Assembly (NCBI GenBank): GCA_021793235.1
Contig: JAJYTD010000011.1
Span: 1 to 64,000 of the forward strand
Length of the DNA stretch: 64,000 nt
Direction: 5' to 3'
From: Actinomycetes bacterium
Lineage (GTDB): Bacteria > Actinomycetota > Actinomycetes > Streptosporangiales > Streptosporangiaceae
In this document: piece by piece, positions 26,555-34,833 of the stretch
Position numbering within the stretch: the first letter of the stretch is position 1
Layout of the letters: each line of letters opens with the position of its first letter
Translations under genes and position numbers: made by a program
Notes under the pieces: model-generated
Seen by the model: only the letters and a program-made list of their open reading frames with translations
Database searches by the model: none
What the model was told of the DNA's origin: nothing

Positions 26555-27160
26555 TCAGTGCACGAGCTGCCGCCCGTGCTGGCGCGCCTCCATCGCCATC
26601 GCGTGCTTGACCAGTGTGACCAGAACGTTCAGTACCGACTGGCGATTACGGGCGTCGCAGGCCACCATCGGCACCTCGGGAGCGAGGTCGAGGGCGTCGC
26701 GCAACTCCTCCATCGTGTATTCGAGTGCGTCCTCGAAGGAGTTGACCGCCATCACGAACGGCAACCGGTGCTGCTTCTCGAAGTAGTCGAGGGCCTGGAA
26801 GCAGTCCTCCAGCCGGCGCGGGTCAGCGATGATCACCGCACCGAGGGCGCCGCGCACCAGGTCGTCCCACATGAACCAGAACCGCTGCTGGCCAGGGGTA
26901 CCGAAGAGGTACAGTGTGAGGTCGGTGTCGAGCGAGATGCGACCGAAGTCCATGGCGACGGTCGTACTGGTCTTGTCGGGGGTCTTGGAGAGGTCGTCGA
27001 TTCCCACGCTGGCGGCGCTGACCGCGGCCTCCGTGCGCACTGGGGGGATCTCCGAGATCGCGCCCACGAACGTCGTCTTGCCGGCACCGAAACCGCCGGC
27101 GACGATGATCTTGGTGGAGAGCTTCGGTGACTCGTTCACTGGGTTCTCTGGTCTCCTCAC
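26555..27160 (-). CDS. CvnD-type GTPase (conservon / MglA-like), orphan
   Basis: A 201-residue small GTPase of the actinobacterial conservon type. P-loop IIVAGGFGAGKTTFVGAISEIPP, the switch region TVAMDFGRISLDTDLTLYLFGTPGQQRFWFMWDDLVRGALGAVIIAD, and AVNSFEDALEY in place of the NKxD motif are all characteristic. These proteins normally act with a sensor kinase (CvnA), a roadblock protein (CvnB) and a DUF742 protein (CvnC) at the membrane. None of the three is encoded next to this gene: 284 apparently non-coding bases lie upstream. GTG 27160 is used; GTG 27139 is an equally plausible start. Confidence 0.88.
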   Translation of the reverse strand: MRRPENPVNESPKLSTKIIVAGGFGAGKTTFVGAISEIPPVRTEAAVSAASVGIDDLSKTPDKTSTTVAMDFGRISLDTDLTLYLFGTPGQQRFWFMWDDLVRGALGAVIIADPRRLEDCFQALDYFEKQHRLPFVMAVNSFEDALEYTMEELRDALDLAPEVPMVACDARNRQSVLNVLVTLVKHAMAMEARQHGRQLVH

Positions 27161-27444
27161 GACGCCAACTCAAAAGCAGAGTGCTGTGGCCGGCGCACCT
27201 GCCGTTGAAGGGAATGCGGGCCATCAGCGAGACCGCGGGTACCACGGTGCCGGACCGGGTTCTCTCCGATGGGCGCGCCGCGCAGTAGGCAGTGCACGCT
27301 CAGAAAGAACCTAGCATTGACACACCGTACCGGTTGACTCCGCAAACGAGCGGGATTCGCGCCGATGCCCGGAAGAAAGCCCTACGAACAAGGGCCTTCC
27401 TCCCGAGCTCGGCGCGGGCACAGAGGCGTTGGCGTCGGGAGGCT

Positions 27445-28119
27445 TCAGTCCCTGCGGCGGCGTCCGATGAGTGCTCCGATGAGCACGCCGACGAACGCCA
27501 TCACCGCACCGAACACCGCGCCTTTGACGAATTCCGGCACGCCCGCTGGTGCGGTGCCGGATGCGGCGCCGGAGAACAGGGATGCGCCGGGCTGCGCCGC
27601 GCGGGCGTCCGCCGCGGCCCCCGCATCGGCCGGGGCAACGGCCGCTGCCCCGGGGCTTTGCGCCTCCTTCCGCGCGGGCTCTCCGTCGAGTTCCTTGTTG
27701 AGCCGGGAGAAGAACTCCCCCGCCATCTTCTTGGTCACACCGGTCAGCATCCGCTGCCCCACGCCCCCGACCATGCCTCCGACCACGGCTTCGGCCCGGT
27801 AGGTGAGTTCCGTGCGGCCGTCCGCCAATTCGTCCAGCTCGACCGCGACGTCGGCCTTGACCGTACCGGGTGCTCCGGCCCCCGAAGCGCGCATCACCAG
27901 CGACTTCGGCTGCTGCAGATCGGTGAGTTCCACGTCGCCCTGGAACGTTCCCTTGATCGAGCCCACTCCGACGTTGATGGTGCCCCGGTAGCGGTCCGGA
28001 CCGGTGCTCTCCAGCTGCTCACACCCCGGGATGGCGCGGGCCAGCACCGCCGGGTCCAGCATGAGCGCCCACACTTTCTCGGCCGGTGCCTGCAGAGTGG
28101 CGTTTCCGGTGACCAACAT
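27445..28119 (-). CDS. coxG: CoxG-like SRPBCC protein with C-terminal membrane anchor
   Basis: The first 150 residues form a CoxG/SRPBCC domain (TGNATLQAPAEKVWALMLDPAVLARAIPGCEQLE, NVGVGSIKGTFQGDVELTDL, GGMVGGVGQRMLTGVTKKMAGEFF). An Ala/Pro-rich linker follows, then one membrane helix (FVKGAVFGAVMAFVGVLIGALIG) ending in RRRRD. In CO dehydrogenase clusters CoxG anchors or matures the Mo enzyme at the membrane, and the same job is likely here. It starts 4 bases after the large-subunit gene, with AAGGAG upstream of its ATG. Confidence 0.88.
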   Translation of the reverse strand: MLVTGNATLQAPAEKVWALMLDPAVLARAIPGCEQLESTGPDRYRGTINVGVGSIKGTFQGDVELTDLQQPKSLVMRASGAGAPGTVKADVAVELDELADGRTELTYRAEAVVGGMVGGVGQRMLTGVTKKMAGEFFSRLNKELDGEPARKEAQSPGAAAVAPADAGAAADARAAQPGASLFSGAASGTAPAGVPEFVKGAVFGAVMAFVGVLIGALIGRRRRD

Positions 28120-28123
28120 AGGT

Positions 28124-30559
28124 TCAGTTCTCCTTTGTCAACGAGCGGTGGGCGGGCCTGCGCGGCACGGATGCGATCTCCCCCCGCGCGTGCCTGCGCC
28201 GCAGGTGGAACAGCTCCGATGGGGAGATCGGCATCTGGTCGATGCGGAAGCCCTCAGCGTCTTCGACGGCGGCCGCGATGGCCGCGGAAGCGGGGATCAC
28301 CCCGGCTTCGCCGGCGCCCTTGACACCGAGCGGATTGAGCGGGCTCGGAGTCTCCAGGTGATCGATCTCGATGCGGGGGACCTCGCTGGCATAAGGCATC
28401 AGGAAATCCATGAAGGAGGCGTTGAGCAGCTGCCCGCCTTCGTCGTAGGCCATCCGCTCGTACAGCGCCCCGGCGACGCCCTGGGCCACCCCTCCGTGCA
28501 CTTGGCCCTCGACGAGGGTCGGGTTGATCAGGTTGCCGCAATCGTGCACCACGCAGTAGCGCAGGATCCGCACTTCGGCGGTCGCGGGATCGGTCTCCAC
28601 GATCACGGCGTGCGCGCCGCTGGCGAACGTGCAGCGCAGCGGTGAGTAGAAATCGGTGCCTTCCAGTCCGGGCGCCTCGTCTTCGGGGACCGGCGGGCGG
28701 TCGTAGTCGGCGGCCCCGCTGAACTGGGTGGCCGCGGCGGAGGCCGCGTCGAAGGCATAGCGCAGCGGGTTGGAGAGCACCGCGACGGTGCCCAGTTCCA
28801 TTCCCTGCGCGGGGCTCCCCTTCACTTGGACGCGGCCGTCGATGATCTCCAAATCTCCGGGATCGGCCTCCAGCGCGTCCGCGGCGATCTTCAGCACCTT
28901 GTCCCGGAGCCGGACCGTGGCCATCGCCACGGCGCTGCCGCTGGTCACCGCTCCGCGTGAGGCGAACGTCCCGACCGAGTAGCCCATTCGGCGGGTGTCT
29001 CCCGTGGTGACCTCGATGTCGGACATGGGCACGCCGAGCTTGTCGGCGACGACCTGGGCCAGTGCGGTCTCGTGCCCTTGGCCCTGGCTGGTCAGCCCGG
29101 TGGCGACCCGCACTTTCCCACTGGTCTCCACCTGGACGTGCCCGCCCTCGTAGGGGCCGGGACCGGTGCCCTCGACATAGCAGGCCAGCCCGATCCCGAC
29201 CCGGCGCCCCTGGGCGCGGGCCTGCTCCCGGTACTCCTCGAAGTCGTCCCAGCCGACGAGGTCGGTGATCATGCGCAGCATCTTCGGGTAATCGCCGGAG
29301 TCGTAGATCAGCGGACGGCCGTCCTGGAACAGCATCCCCTGGTCGTAGGGCATCTCGTCGGGTTTGATGACGTTGGCGGCACGCACGTCGACGCGGTCCT
29401 TGCCCAGGTGGTCGGCGATGGCGTCCATCGTGCGCTCCATCGCGAAGACGCCCTGGGGGCGCCCGGCGCCGCGGTACGGGGTGACGATGGCGGTGGTGGT
29501 GTAGAGGCTGTGGAACTCCACGCGGTAGGCGCCGGGCTTGTAGGGGCCGAGCAGCTGCGTGGAGGTGACGATGGGGACGATCACCCCGTACGGCAGGTAG
29601 GCGCCGTTGTCGTGCAGGATCTGCACGTCCAGCCCCAGGATCCGCCCGCCGTCGTCGAACCCGACCCGCACCCGCTGCTGTTGGCCGCGTTCGTGTGCGG
29701 AGGCGACGAAGTGCTCGCGCCGGTCCTCCGTCCACTTGATCTCGCGGTCCAGCTGCCGGGCGGCCCACGGCACCATGACCTCTTCGGGCCAGGGGTGCAC
29801 GATCTTCAATCCGAATCCGCCGCCCACATCGGGCACCACGACCTCGACCTGGCCGAGCTGGAGCTCCAGTTTCGCGGCGACGGCGGCGCGCACCCCGGTC
29901 GCGGTCTGGGTGGAGCTGTAGAGGCGCAGCCCGCCGCCCCTGGCCGAATCCCAGCGCGCGTAGACGCCGCGCCCTTCCATCGGGATGCTGGCGGAGCGTT
30001 CGATTTCCAGGTCGAGTTCGAGGGTGTTCGGTGCGGCGCCGATGGCGGCCGGCGCGTCGCCGACCTCTTGGACGAGGTGCGCGGCGACGTTGTCGGCCAT
30101 CCCCTCGTGCACGATCCGGTCGGCCTGCATCGCCTTCTCCACGCCGACGACGGCGTCCAGGATCTCGTAGTCGACCCGGATGCGTTCCACGGCGTCCTCC
30201 GCCGCGTAGCGGTCCCGCGCCACCACCATGGCCACCGGTTCCCCGACATGGTGCACGTACTCCCGGGCCAGGGCGTAGGGGGTGCGGCCATCGATGATGG
30301 AGGGGTGCGGGATGAGCAGCGGCAGCGGCTCGGCCATGGGCCCGGTCAGGTCGTCGTAGGTGTAGACGGCGATGAGCCCGTCGACGTCGAGGGCGTCCAT
30401 GACGTCGATGTCGCGAATGCGGGCGTGCGCATGGGGGCTGCGGACGAACGCGGCGGCGCAGGCGTCGCTCCCCAGGTCGTCGAGGAAGGATCCGCCACCG
30501 GTGGTGAGCCGCCGGTCCTCAGTGCGCTGAACGGGGGCTCCTAGCAGCCGTGTGCTCAT
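28124..30559 (-). CDS. Molybdenum hydroxylase large subunit (xanthine dehydrogenase family, not CO dehydrogenase)
   Basis: The 811-residue Mo-cofactor subunit of a three-part (XdhABC/CoxLMS-type) hydroxylase. Landmarks are VVPDVGGGFGLKIVHPWPEE, TSQGQGHETALAQVVADKLG and PLGVKGAGEAG, whose Glu751 matches the catalytic base of xanthine oxidase-family enzymes. The loop that holds the Cu-binding Cys in true CO dehydrogenase (AYRCSFR) reads PYRGAGR here (361-367), so this is a hydroxylase of an organic, probably heterocyclic, substrate. The gene overlaps the 2Fe-2S subunit by 4 bases and is followed by coxG. The nucleobase permease in the same operon suggests a pyrimidine or purine substrate; uracil to barbiturate is a reasoned guess. 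Confidence 0.92.
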   Translation of the reverse strand: MSTRLLGAPVQRTEDRRLTTGGGSFLDDLGSDACAAAFVRSPHAHARIRDIDVMDALDVDGLIAVYTYDDLTGPMAEPLPLLIPHPSIIDGRTPYALAREYVHHVGEPVAMVVARDRYAAEDAVERIRVDYEILDAVVGVEKAMQADRIVHEGMADNVAAHLVQEVGDAPAAIGAAPNTLELDLEIERSASIPMEGRGVYARWDSARGGGLRLYSSTQTATGVRAAVAAKLELQLGQVEVVVPDVGGGFGLKIVHPWPEEVMVPWAARQLDREIKWTEDRREHFVASAHERGQQQRVRVGFDDGGRILGLDVQILHDNGAYLPYGVIVPIVTSTQLLGPYKPGAYRVEFHSLYTTTAIVTPYRGAGRPQGVFAMERTMDAIADHLGKDRVDVRAANVIKPDEMPYDQGMLFQDGRPLIYDSGDYPKMLRMITDLVGWDDFEEYREQARAQGRRVGIGLACYVEGTGPGPYEGGHVQVETSGKVRVATGLTSQGQGHETALAQVVADKLGVPMSDIEVTTGDTRRMGYSVGTFASRGAVTSGSAVAMATVRLRDKVLKIAADALEADPGDLEIIDGRVQVKGSPAQGMELGTVAVLSNPLRYAFDAASAAATQFSGAADYDRPPVPEDEAPGLEGTDFYSPLRCTFASGAHAVIVETDPATAEVRILRYCVVHDCGNLINPTLVEGQVHGGVAQGVAGALYERMAYDEGGQLLNASFMDFLMPYASEVPRIEIDHLETPSPLNPLGVKGAGEAGVIPASAAIAAAVEDAEGFRIDQMPISPSELFHLRRRHARGEIASVPRRPAHRSLTKEN

Positions 30560-31116
30560 TGGTGGCCTCCTTCGCTATGGGGCTGCGGAGCGGGGGCCTC
30601 CTCGGCCGCCCGCGCGGGACCGCCGACCACCTCCGCCGTGCGCAGCTCGGCGGCGCGCTGCACGGCGCTGACGATGTTCTGGTACCCGGTGCAGCGGCAC
30701 AGGTTGCCCGATACGGCCTCCCGCGCCTCCTCCTCTGACGGGTCGGGGTTGTCCTCCAGATAGCCGGCGATCAGCGTGAGGAAGCCGGGCGTGCAGAACC
30801 CGCACTGCAGGGCGTGGCATTCGGCGAAGGCGCGTTGGACCGGGTGCGGTTCGCCACCGGGGCCGGCGAGCCCTTCGACGGTGGTGATGTCCTCGTGCTG
30901 GGCGGCGCTGACGGCGAACATCAGGCAGGAGCGCATCGGGCGGCCGTCCACGAGCACGGTGCAGGCTCCGCATACCCCGTGCTCGCAGCCCACATGGGTA
31001 CCGGTGAGCCCCAGATCGTGACGCAGGCAGTCCGACAGCAGTCGGCGCGCGGGCACCGACACCGTGTGCACGATGCCGTTCACACGGAGCCGGATCTCGT
31101 GGAGTTCCTCGGTCAT
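30556..31116 (-). CDS. 2Fe-2S subunit of the molybdenum hydroxylase
   Basis: A 186-residue electron-transfer subunit with both [2Fe-2S] sites: plant-type cysteines C44, C49, C52 and C64 (HVGCEHGVCGACTVLVDGRP...SC) and the helical site C105, C108, C140 and C142 (CGFCTPGF, NLCRCTGY). The start at ATG 31116 overlaps the end of the FAD subunit gene by ATGA, and the stop overlaps the large-subunit start, so the three subunits are translationally coupled. The Pro/Ala tail after residue 165 is lineage-specific. Confidence 0.95.
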   Translation of the reverse strand: MTEELHEIRLRVNGIVHTVSVPARRLLSDCLRHDLGLTGTHVGCEHGVCGACTVLVDGRPMRSCLMFAVSAAQHEDITTVEGLAGPGGEPHPVQRAFAECHALQCGFCTPGFLTLIAGYLEDNPDPSEEEAREAVSGNLCRCTGYQNIVSAVQRAAELRTAEVVGGPARAAEEAPAPQPHSEGGHQ

Positions 31117-32027
31117 CTCATCGCTCCGATTCCGGTGGTGTGCGGGCCGGGTCCCGCGGTCTCCCGCAGGGCGGCCTCGGCCGCTTCGGCCAGCGCGCGC
31201 TCGGTGAGCACGCGGGCCAGGTGGGCGCGGTAGTCGGCGCTGGCGTGGATATCGTCCTCCGGTTCGATCCTGTCGGCGGCCAGGTCGGCAGCGGCGGAGA
31301 GGTCGGCGCTCGCGGGGACGGCGCCGACCACCGCCTCGGCCATGTCGACCACCAGGGGAACGGGCGCGACCGAGATGTAGCAGCAGCGCGCCGCGGTGAT
31401 CCTCAGGTCGGCGTCGAGCGTGACGACGGCGGCCACCCCGCACATGGCGTAGTCGCCGCTCCTGCGCGCGATCTCCACGAAGGCCGTGCCGCTGCCGGGC
31501 GCGGGCCGGGGGAAGTACGCCGATACGGCGATCTCCCCCTCGGCCATCCCGGTCTCCAACGGCCCGGTGAAGAAGTCGGCGGCACCCACCGAGCGGGTAC
31601 CGGACGGGCCGCGCACCTCCATGCTTCCGCCGAGGAGCGCGAGCACGGCGGGCATCTCCGCCGACGGGTCGGCGTGCACGATGCTGCCGACGGTGGTGCC
31701 CCGGTTGCGGATAACGGGATGGGCGACCAACCGCAGTCCCTGGCGCAGCAGGGGTACGGTTCGCGCCGCCTGCGCGTCGTCCTCCAGGTCGGTGTGGCGG
31801 ACCAGTGCCCCGACCCGCACACCCCCGGTGTCCACGCGCACCGTGTCCAGCCCCGGGAGGCGGTTGATGTCGACGAGGACAGCGGGCGCGGCCAGGCGCA
31901 TGTTCATCATGGGGATCAGGCTCTGCCCGCCCGCCAGTACCTTGCCGTCCGGACCCGCCTCAGCGAGGACGCGCACCGCGTCGTCCAGAGAGGTGGGTGC
32001 GTGGTAGGTGAACGCCGATGGCTTCAC
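31113..32027 (-). CDS. FAD-binding subunit of the molybdenum hydroxylase
   Basis: A 304-residue FAD subunit (CoxM/XdhB type) passing electrons from the Fe-S subunit to the final acceptor. It has the FAD pyrophosphate loop VLAGGQSLIPMMNMRLAAPAVLVDINRLPG, the second motif NRGTTVGSIVHADPSAEMPAVL, and a typical CO_deh_flav_C C-terminal domain (IARRSGDYAMCGVAAVVTL). GTG 32027 follows AAAGGAG. It lies 39 bases downstream of the permease gene in the same operon. Confidence 0.95.
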   Translation of the reverse strand: MKPSAFTYHAPTSLDDAVRVLAEAGPDGKVLAGGQSLIPMMNMRLAAPAVLVDINRLPGLDTVRVDTGGVRVGALVRHTDLEDDAQAARTVPLLRQGLRLVAHPVIRNRGTTVGSIVHADPSAEMPAVLALLGGSMEVRGPSGTRSVGAADFFTGPLETGMAEGEIAVSAYFPRPAPGSGTAFVEIARRSGDYAMCGVAAVVTLDADLRITAARCCYISVAPVPLVVDMAEAVVGAVPASADLSAAADLAADRIEPEDDIHASADYRAHLARVLTERALAEAAEAALRETAGPGPHTTGIGAMR

Positions 32028-32066
32028 ATGACTCCTTTCACCGGGCCGCGCTCGCCGCCGACCGCA

Positions 32067-33500
32067 TCAGACGTGCTTTTCGGGATCGTCCTGCGTCCGC
32101 TCCTTCGCCGCCTCCGGCTCCGCCGGAGCCGTACCGCCGCCGGAGTCCTCGGCGCCGCCCCCGGCAGAGGGGGTGCCGAGCGGGCGCGGGCGCATGTACT
32201 CCGGCGCCATCCGGTTCAGCGCGTGGTAGCCGAACAGCAGGATGATGGTGCCGAGCGCGATGCCCTCGATCACGAAGGTCTCGGTGAAGGCCATTTGCAC
32301 GCCGCCGATCCCGGCGACCAGGCCCGCGGCGACCGGAACCAGCACGACGGGGTTGGCGAAGTCGACCCGGTTCTCCACCCAGATCTTGGCCCCGAGCAGG
32401 CCGATCATGCCGTACAGCACGACCGTGATGCCGCCCAGTACGCCTTCGGGGGTGGCGGCGACCAGGGCGCCGAACTTCGGGCACAGGCCGAACAGGATGG
32501 CCACGACCGCGGCGACGTAGTAGGCCGCGGTCGAGTACACCCGTGTGGCGGCCATGACCCCGATGTTCTCGGCGTAGGTGGTGGTGGGCGAGCCGCCCAC
32601 AGCGGTGGCCAGGGAGGTGGCCAGGCCGTCGGCGAAGATGGCGCGGCCCATGTAGGGGTCGAGGTCGTCGCCGGTCATCTCTTGGACGGCCTTGACGTGG
32701 CCGGCGTTCTCCGCGATCACCGCGATGATGGCGGGCAGCGCGACCAGGATCGCCGAGGTCTGGAACTCGGGGGCGTGGAAGGCCGGCAGTCCGATCCAGG
32801 CGGCGTCCTGCACAGCGGAGAGGTCGACCCGGAAGGCGCTGCCGCCGTCGGGCACCGCGGCCTTGCCGAAGACCAGGTCGAAGATCCAGGACGCGGCGAA
32901 CCCGAACAGCAGGCCGAGCAGGATGGTGATGCGGCCGAGGAATCCGCGCAGCAGCACGGTGGCCAGGATGACGAACGCCATCGTGAGCAGCCCGATCCAC
33001 TGGTCGAACGGCCAGTAGGCGTCGGCCACGACCGGGGCCAGGTTGAACCCGATCAGCATGACGACACCGCCGGTGACGGCGGGCGGGAACGCTTTCAGTA
33101 CCGCGGTGGGGCCGAGCAGGTGGATGACCACCCCGGACAGCATGATCACGATCCCGGCGACGCAGATGGCGCCGGTGAGAACGGCGGGGTTCGCCCCGTC
33201 GGGGGAGATGATGACCGCCGCACCCACAAAGGAGGCGCTGGTCCCCAGGTAGCTGGGGATCATCCCTTTGACGATGAGTAGGAAGAGAATGGTGGCGATG
33301 CCGGACATCATGATCGCCAGGTTCGGATCCAGCCCCATGACGAGGGGGAACACGAACGTGGCGCCGAACATCGCCACGACGTGCTGTGCTCCGAGGCCGA
33401 CAGTGCGGCCCCATGACAGGCGCTCCCTGGGTCTTACGACCTCACCGGGGGGTGGTGCGCTGCCGTCTCCGTAGAGTTTCCAACCCAAGCCGAGGTTCAA
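32067..33500 (-). CDS. NCS2-family nucleobase permease (uracil/xanthine type)
   Basis: A 477-residue membrane protein with about 12-14 helices of the nucleobase:cation symporter-2 family, which imports uracil, xanthine or urate with protons. It carries GLGAQHVVAMFGATFVFPLVMGLDPN near the start, the NCS2 motif ALPAIIAVIAENAGHVKAVQEMTG and ATAVGGSPTTTYAENIGVMAATRV, where Glu/Gly/Pro residues line the substrate site. TTG 33500 is chosen: GGAGG lies 5 bases upstream and the sequence then begins NLGLGWKLYGDG as in relatives; the upstream frame is not protein-like. It is first in the permease-Mo hydroxylase-coxG operon. A candidate operator lies 148 bases upstream. Confidence 0.93.
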   Translation of the reverse strand: MNLGLGWKLYGDGSAPPPGEVVRPRERLSWGRTVGLGAQHVVAMFGATFVFPLVMGLDPNLAIMMSGIATILFLLIVKGMIPSYLGTSASFVGAAVIISPDGANPAVLTGAICVAGIVIMLSGVVIHLLGPTAVLKAFPPAVTGGVVMLIGFNLAPVVADAYWPFDQWIGLLTMAFVILATVLLRGFLGRITILLGLLFGFAASWIFDLVFGKAAVPDGGSAFRVDLSAVQDAAWIGLPAFHAPEFQTSAILVALPAIIAVIAENAGHVKAVQEMTGDDLDPYMGRAIFADGLATSLATAVGGSPTTTYAENIGVMAATRVYSTAAYYVAAVVAILFGLCPKFGALVAATPEGVLGGITVVLYGMIGLLGAKIWVENRVDFANPVVLVPVAAGLVAGIGGVQMAFTETFVIEGIALGTIILLFGYHALNRMAPEYMRPRPLGTPSAGGGAEDSGGGTAPAEPEAAKERTQDDPEKHV

Positions 33501-33997
33501 TGCCGCCTCCACTACGACGTGTCGGGCACGACCGGGTCCGCGGCATATATTCAGCCGGTACCCCATGAAGCAGAGCACTATGACGTGACCCACTTCACTT
33601 TGGGGCAACCTTAGGGAGTTGCGAAGAGGCGCTTCACCGGCGACATCTGCCAAAGGAGCGGCCTGTACTTGGCAAACACCAGACCACGGTCGCGTGTGCT
33701 CCCAAGTTCGGCACACATGTGTATCGCCGGTATCGCCGCCGGGTTGCGCGCAGGTAACCTCGACACTGGGTGATGACCCCGGTACGCCGAAGGCGCCCTG
33801 ACCTTCCGTAGCACCTACGGCACGCCTCGGAGCCGCGAAGCCACCGTGGCCAAGAACGGCCGGGAGCGGCCACAGCACAGCGGCATCTTCACCGATTGAA
33901 GCTTGCGGACTACTTTGGGCACTACTGTTTTTCTGGCGACGCCGCCAGAGGAATCGGTACGGCCCGAGCGGAAGCCCCACCGCTTCGAGAGGAATCG
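33501..33997. promoter_or_regulatory. Divergent regulatory region between permease operon and small membrane protein
   Basis: About 500 bases with no supported gene. It contains the inverted repeat at 33648-33674, and GC content drops around 33540-33600 and 33890-33930. Promoters for the permease operon (leftwards) and the small membrane gene (rightwards) should both be here. Confidence 0.5.
33648..33674. promoter_or_regulatory. Candidate operator of the permease/molybdenum hydroxylase operon
   Basis: TGCCAA-N15-TTGGCA, 27 bases long. It shares ATCTGCCAA-n-GGA with the site at 23681 and has the same spacing and orientation. Finding this long-spaced repeat upstream of two operons of the island suggests a common regulator. 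Confidence 0.6.
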
Positions 33998-34348
33998 ATG
34001 ACCAAGCTCCCGAAGTCCGTGAAATGGATCCGAGTCCTGCTCTACTTCAGTGCCGGATTAATCTTCGCATTTTCGCTGGCGACGCTGGTGCTCTTCGGTT
34101 TCTCCGCCTATGAACTCGGCTACGTCCTGGTCGCGTCCCTGCCCGGCGTCGCCCAGTTCCTGCTCGCGCTTTTCATCCGCCGCAACGGCCGAGTGGTCTT
34201 CTGGAGCATCCTGGCCGTCGAGACCATCTTCGTCCTGTACACGCTGATCACCCTCGCGGAGGAAGGCAGGCTGAGCCAGCTCATCCTGCCCGCAGTGGTG
34301 CTGATCCTGCTGTTCCGGCCCGCCTCGCGGCGGTTCTTCCTGGGTTGA
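33998..34348 (+). CDS. Small integral membrane protein of unknown function
   Basis: A 116-residue protein with about four membrane helices (RVLLYFSAGLIFAFSLATLVLFGF, LGYVLVASLPGVAQFLLALFI, VFWSILAVETIFVLYTLITLA, LILPAVVLILLF) and a basic C-terminus (RPASRRFFLG). ATG 33998 is preceded by GAGAGG at 6 bases. I do not recognise a family with known function. It lies 24 bases upstream of a frameshifted gene on the same strand, possibly in one transcript. Confidence 0.72.
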   Translation: MTKLPKSVKWIRVLLYFSAGLIFAFSLATLVLFGFSAYELGYVLVASLPGVAQFLLALFIRRNGRVVFWSILAVETIFVLYTLITLAEEGRLSQLILPAVVLILLFRPASRRFFLG

Positions 34349-34372
34349 CCCGCATCGGGCTGCCCCTGCCGC

Positions 34373-34746
34373 ATGGATTACCGGAAACTGTTCAGAGACG
34401 TCCGCAGTCGCCCCAGCAGCTACGGCTTCTCGGGTGACGACGGTGAAGCCGTGGCCTTCGCCATGGGCTGCGATGCCGGGAACGACCGGGGGGTATTGGC
34501 CGGGTTCCCCGAGCGGCTTGCGCTCAAGCACAGGACCGGGGCGAACCTGGCTTGGCTCAGGGCCGTCGCCGAAATTTCCGCCGGTAAGGCGATGAGGATT
34601 CAGGAGCGGTCTCTTCCACGGAAACCGACACGCTGCTCCGGCTCCTCGACGAGTTCCTGGCGGAAAAGACCGGCCCTCGCGCGGTATCCGCCATTATCTC
34701 CCGGTACACCGAGCGGAGAATACGCGAGAGATCTCCAGAGGGGTGA
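34373..34746 (+). pseudogene. Frameshifted hypothetical gene (about 124 codons)
   Basis: The first part, MDYRKLFRDVRSRPSSYGFSG to LAWLRAVAEISAGK, looks coding in one frame. From about 34590 that frame turns random, while the frame one base earlier gives GDEDSGAVSSTETDTLLRLLDEF and on to a stop at 34744-34746, clearly protein-like. The second frame has a TAA at 34585-34587, so the shift must lie at about 34586-34592, near AAGGCGATG. One missing G (AAGGGC) would restore a continuous protein. This is a one-base deletion in the genome, a sequencing error, or less likely a programmed shift. The N-terminus resembles small conserved actinobacterial proteins, but I know no function. Confidence 0.7.
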
Positions 34747-34833
34747 CGTCTCCGCTCCGCGCCGACCACTGGGGCTCGGGCGGAGCGAGCGCTCACTCGC
34801 ACCCCCGACGTGTCGGGACCAGCGCGCAAGGGA

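Noticed and set aside
28124-32027. Aerobic CO dehydrogenase operon
   Set aside because: The large subunit lacks the Cys-bearing active-site loop; a heterocycle hydroxylase of the xanthine dehydrogenase family fits better.
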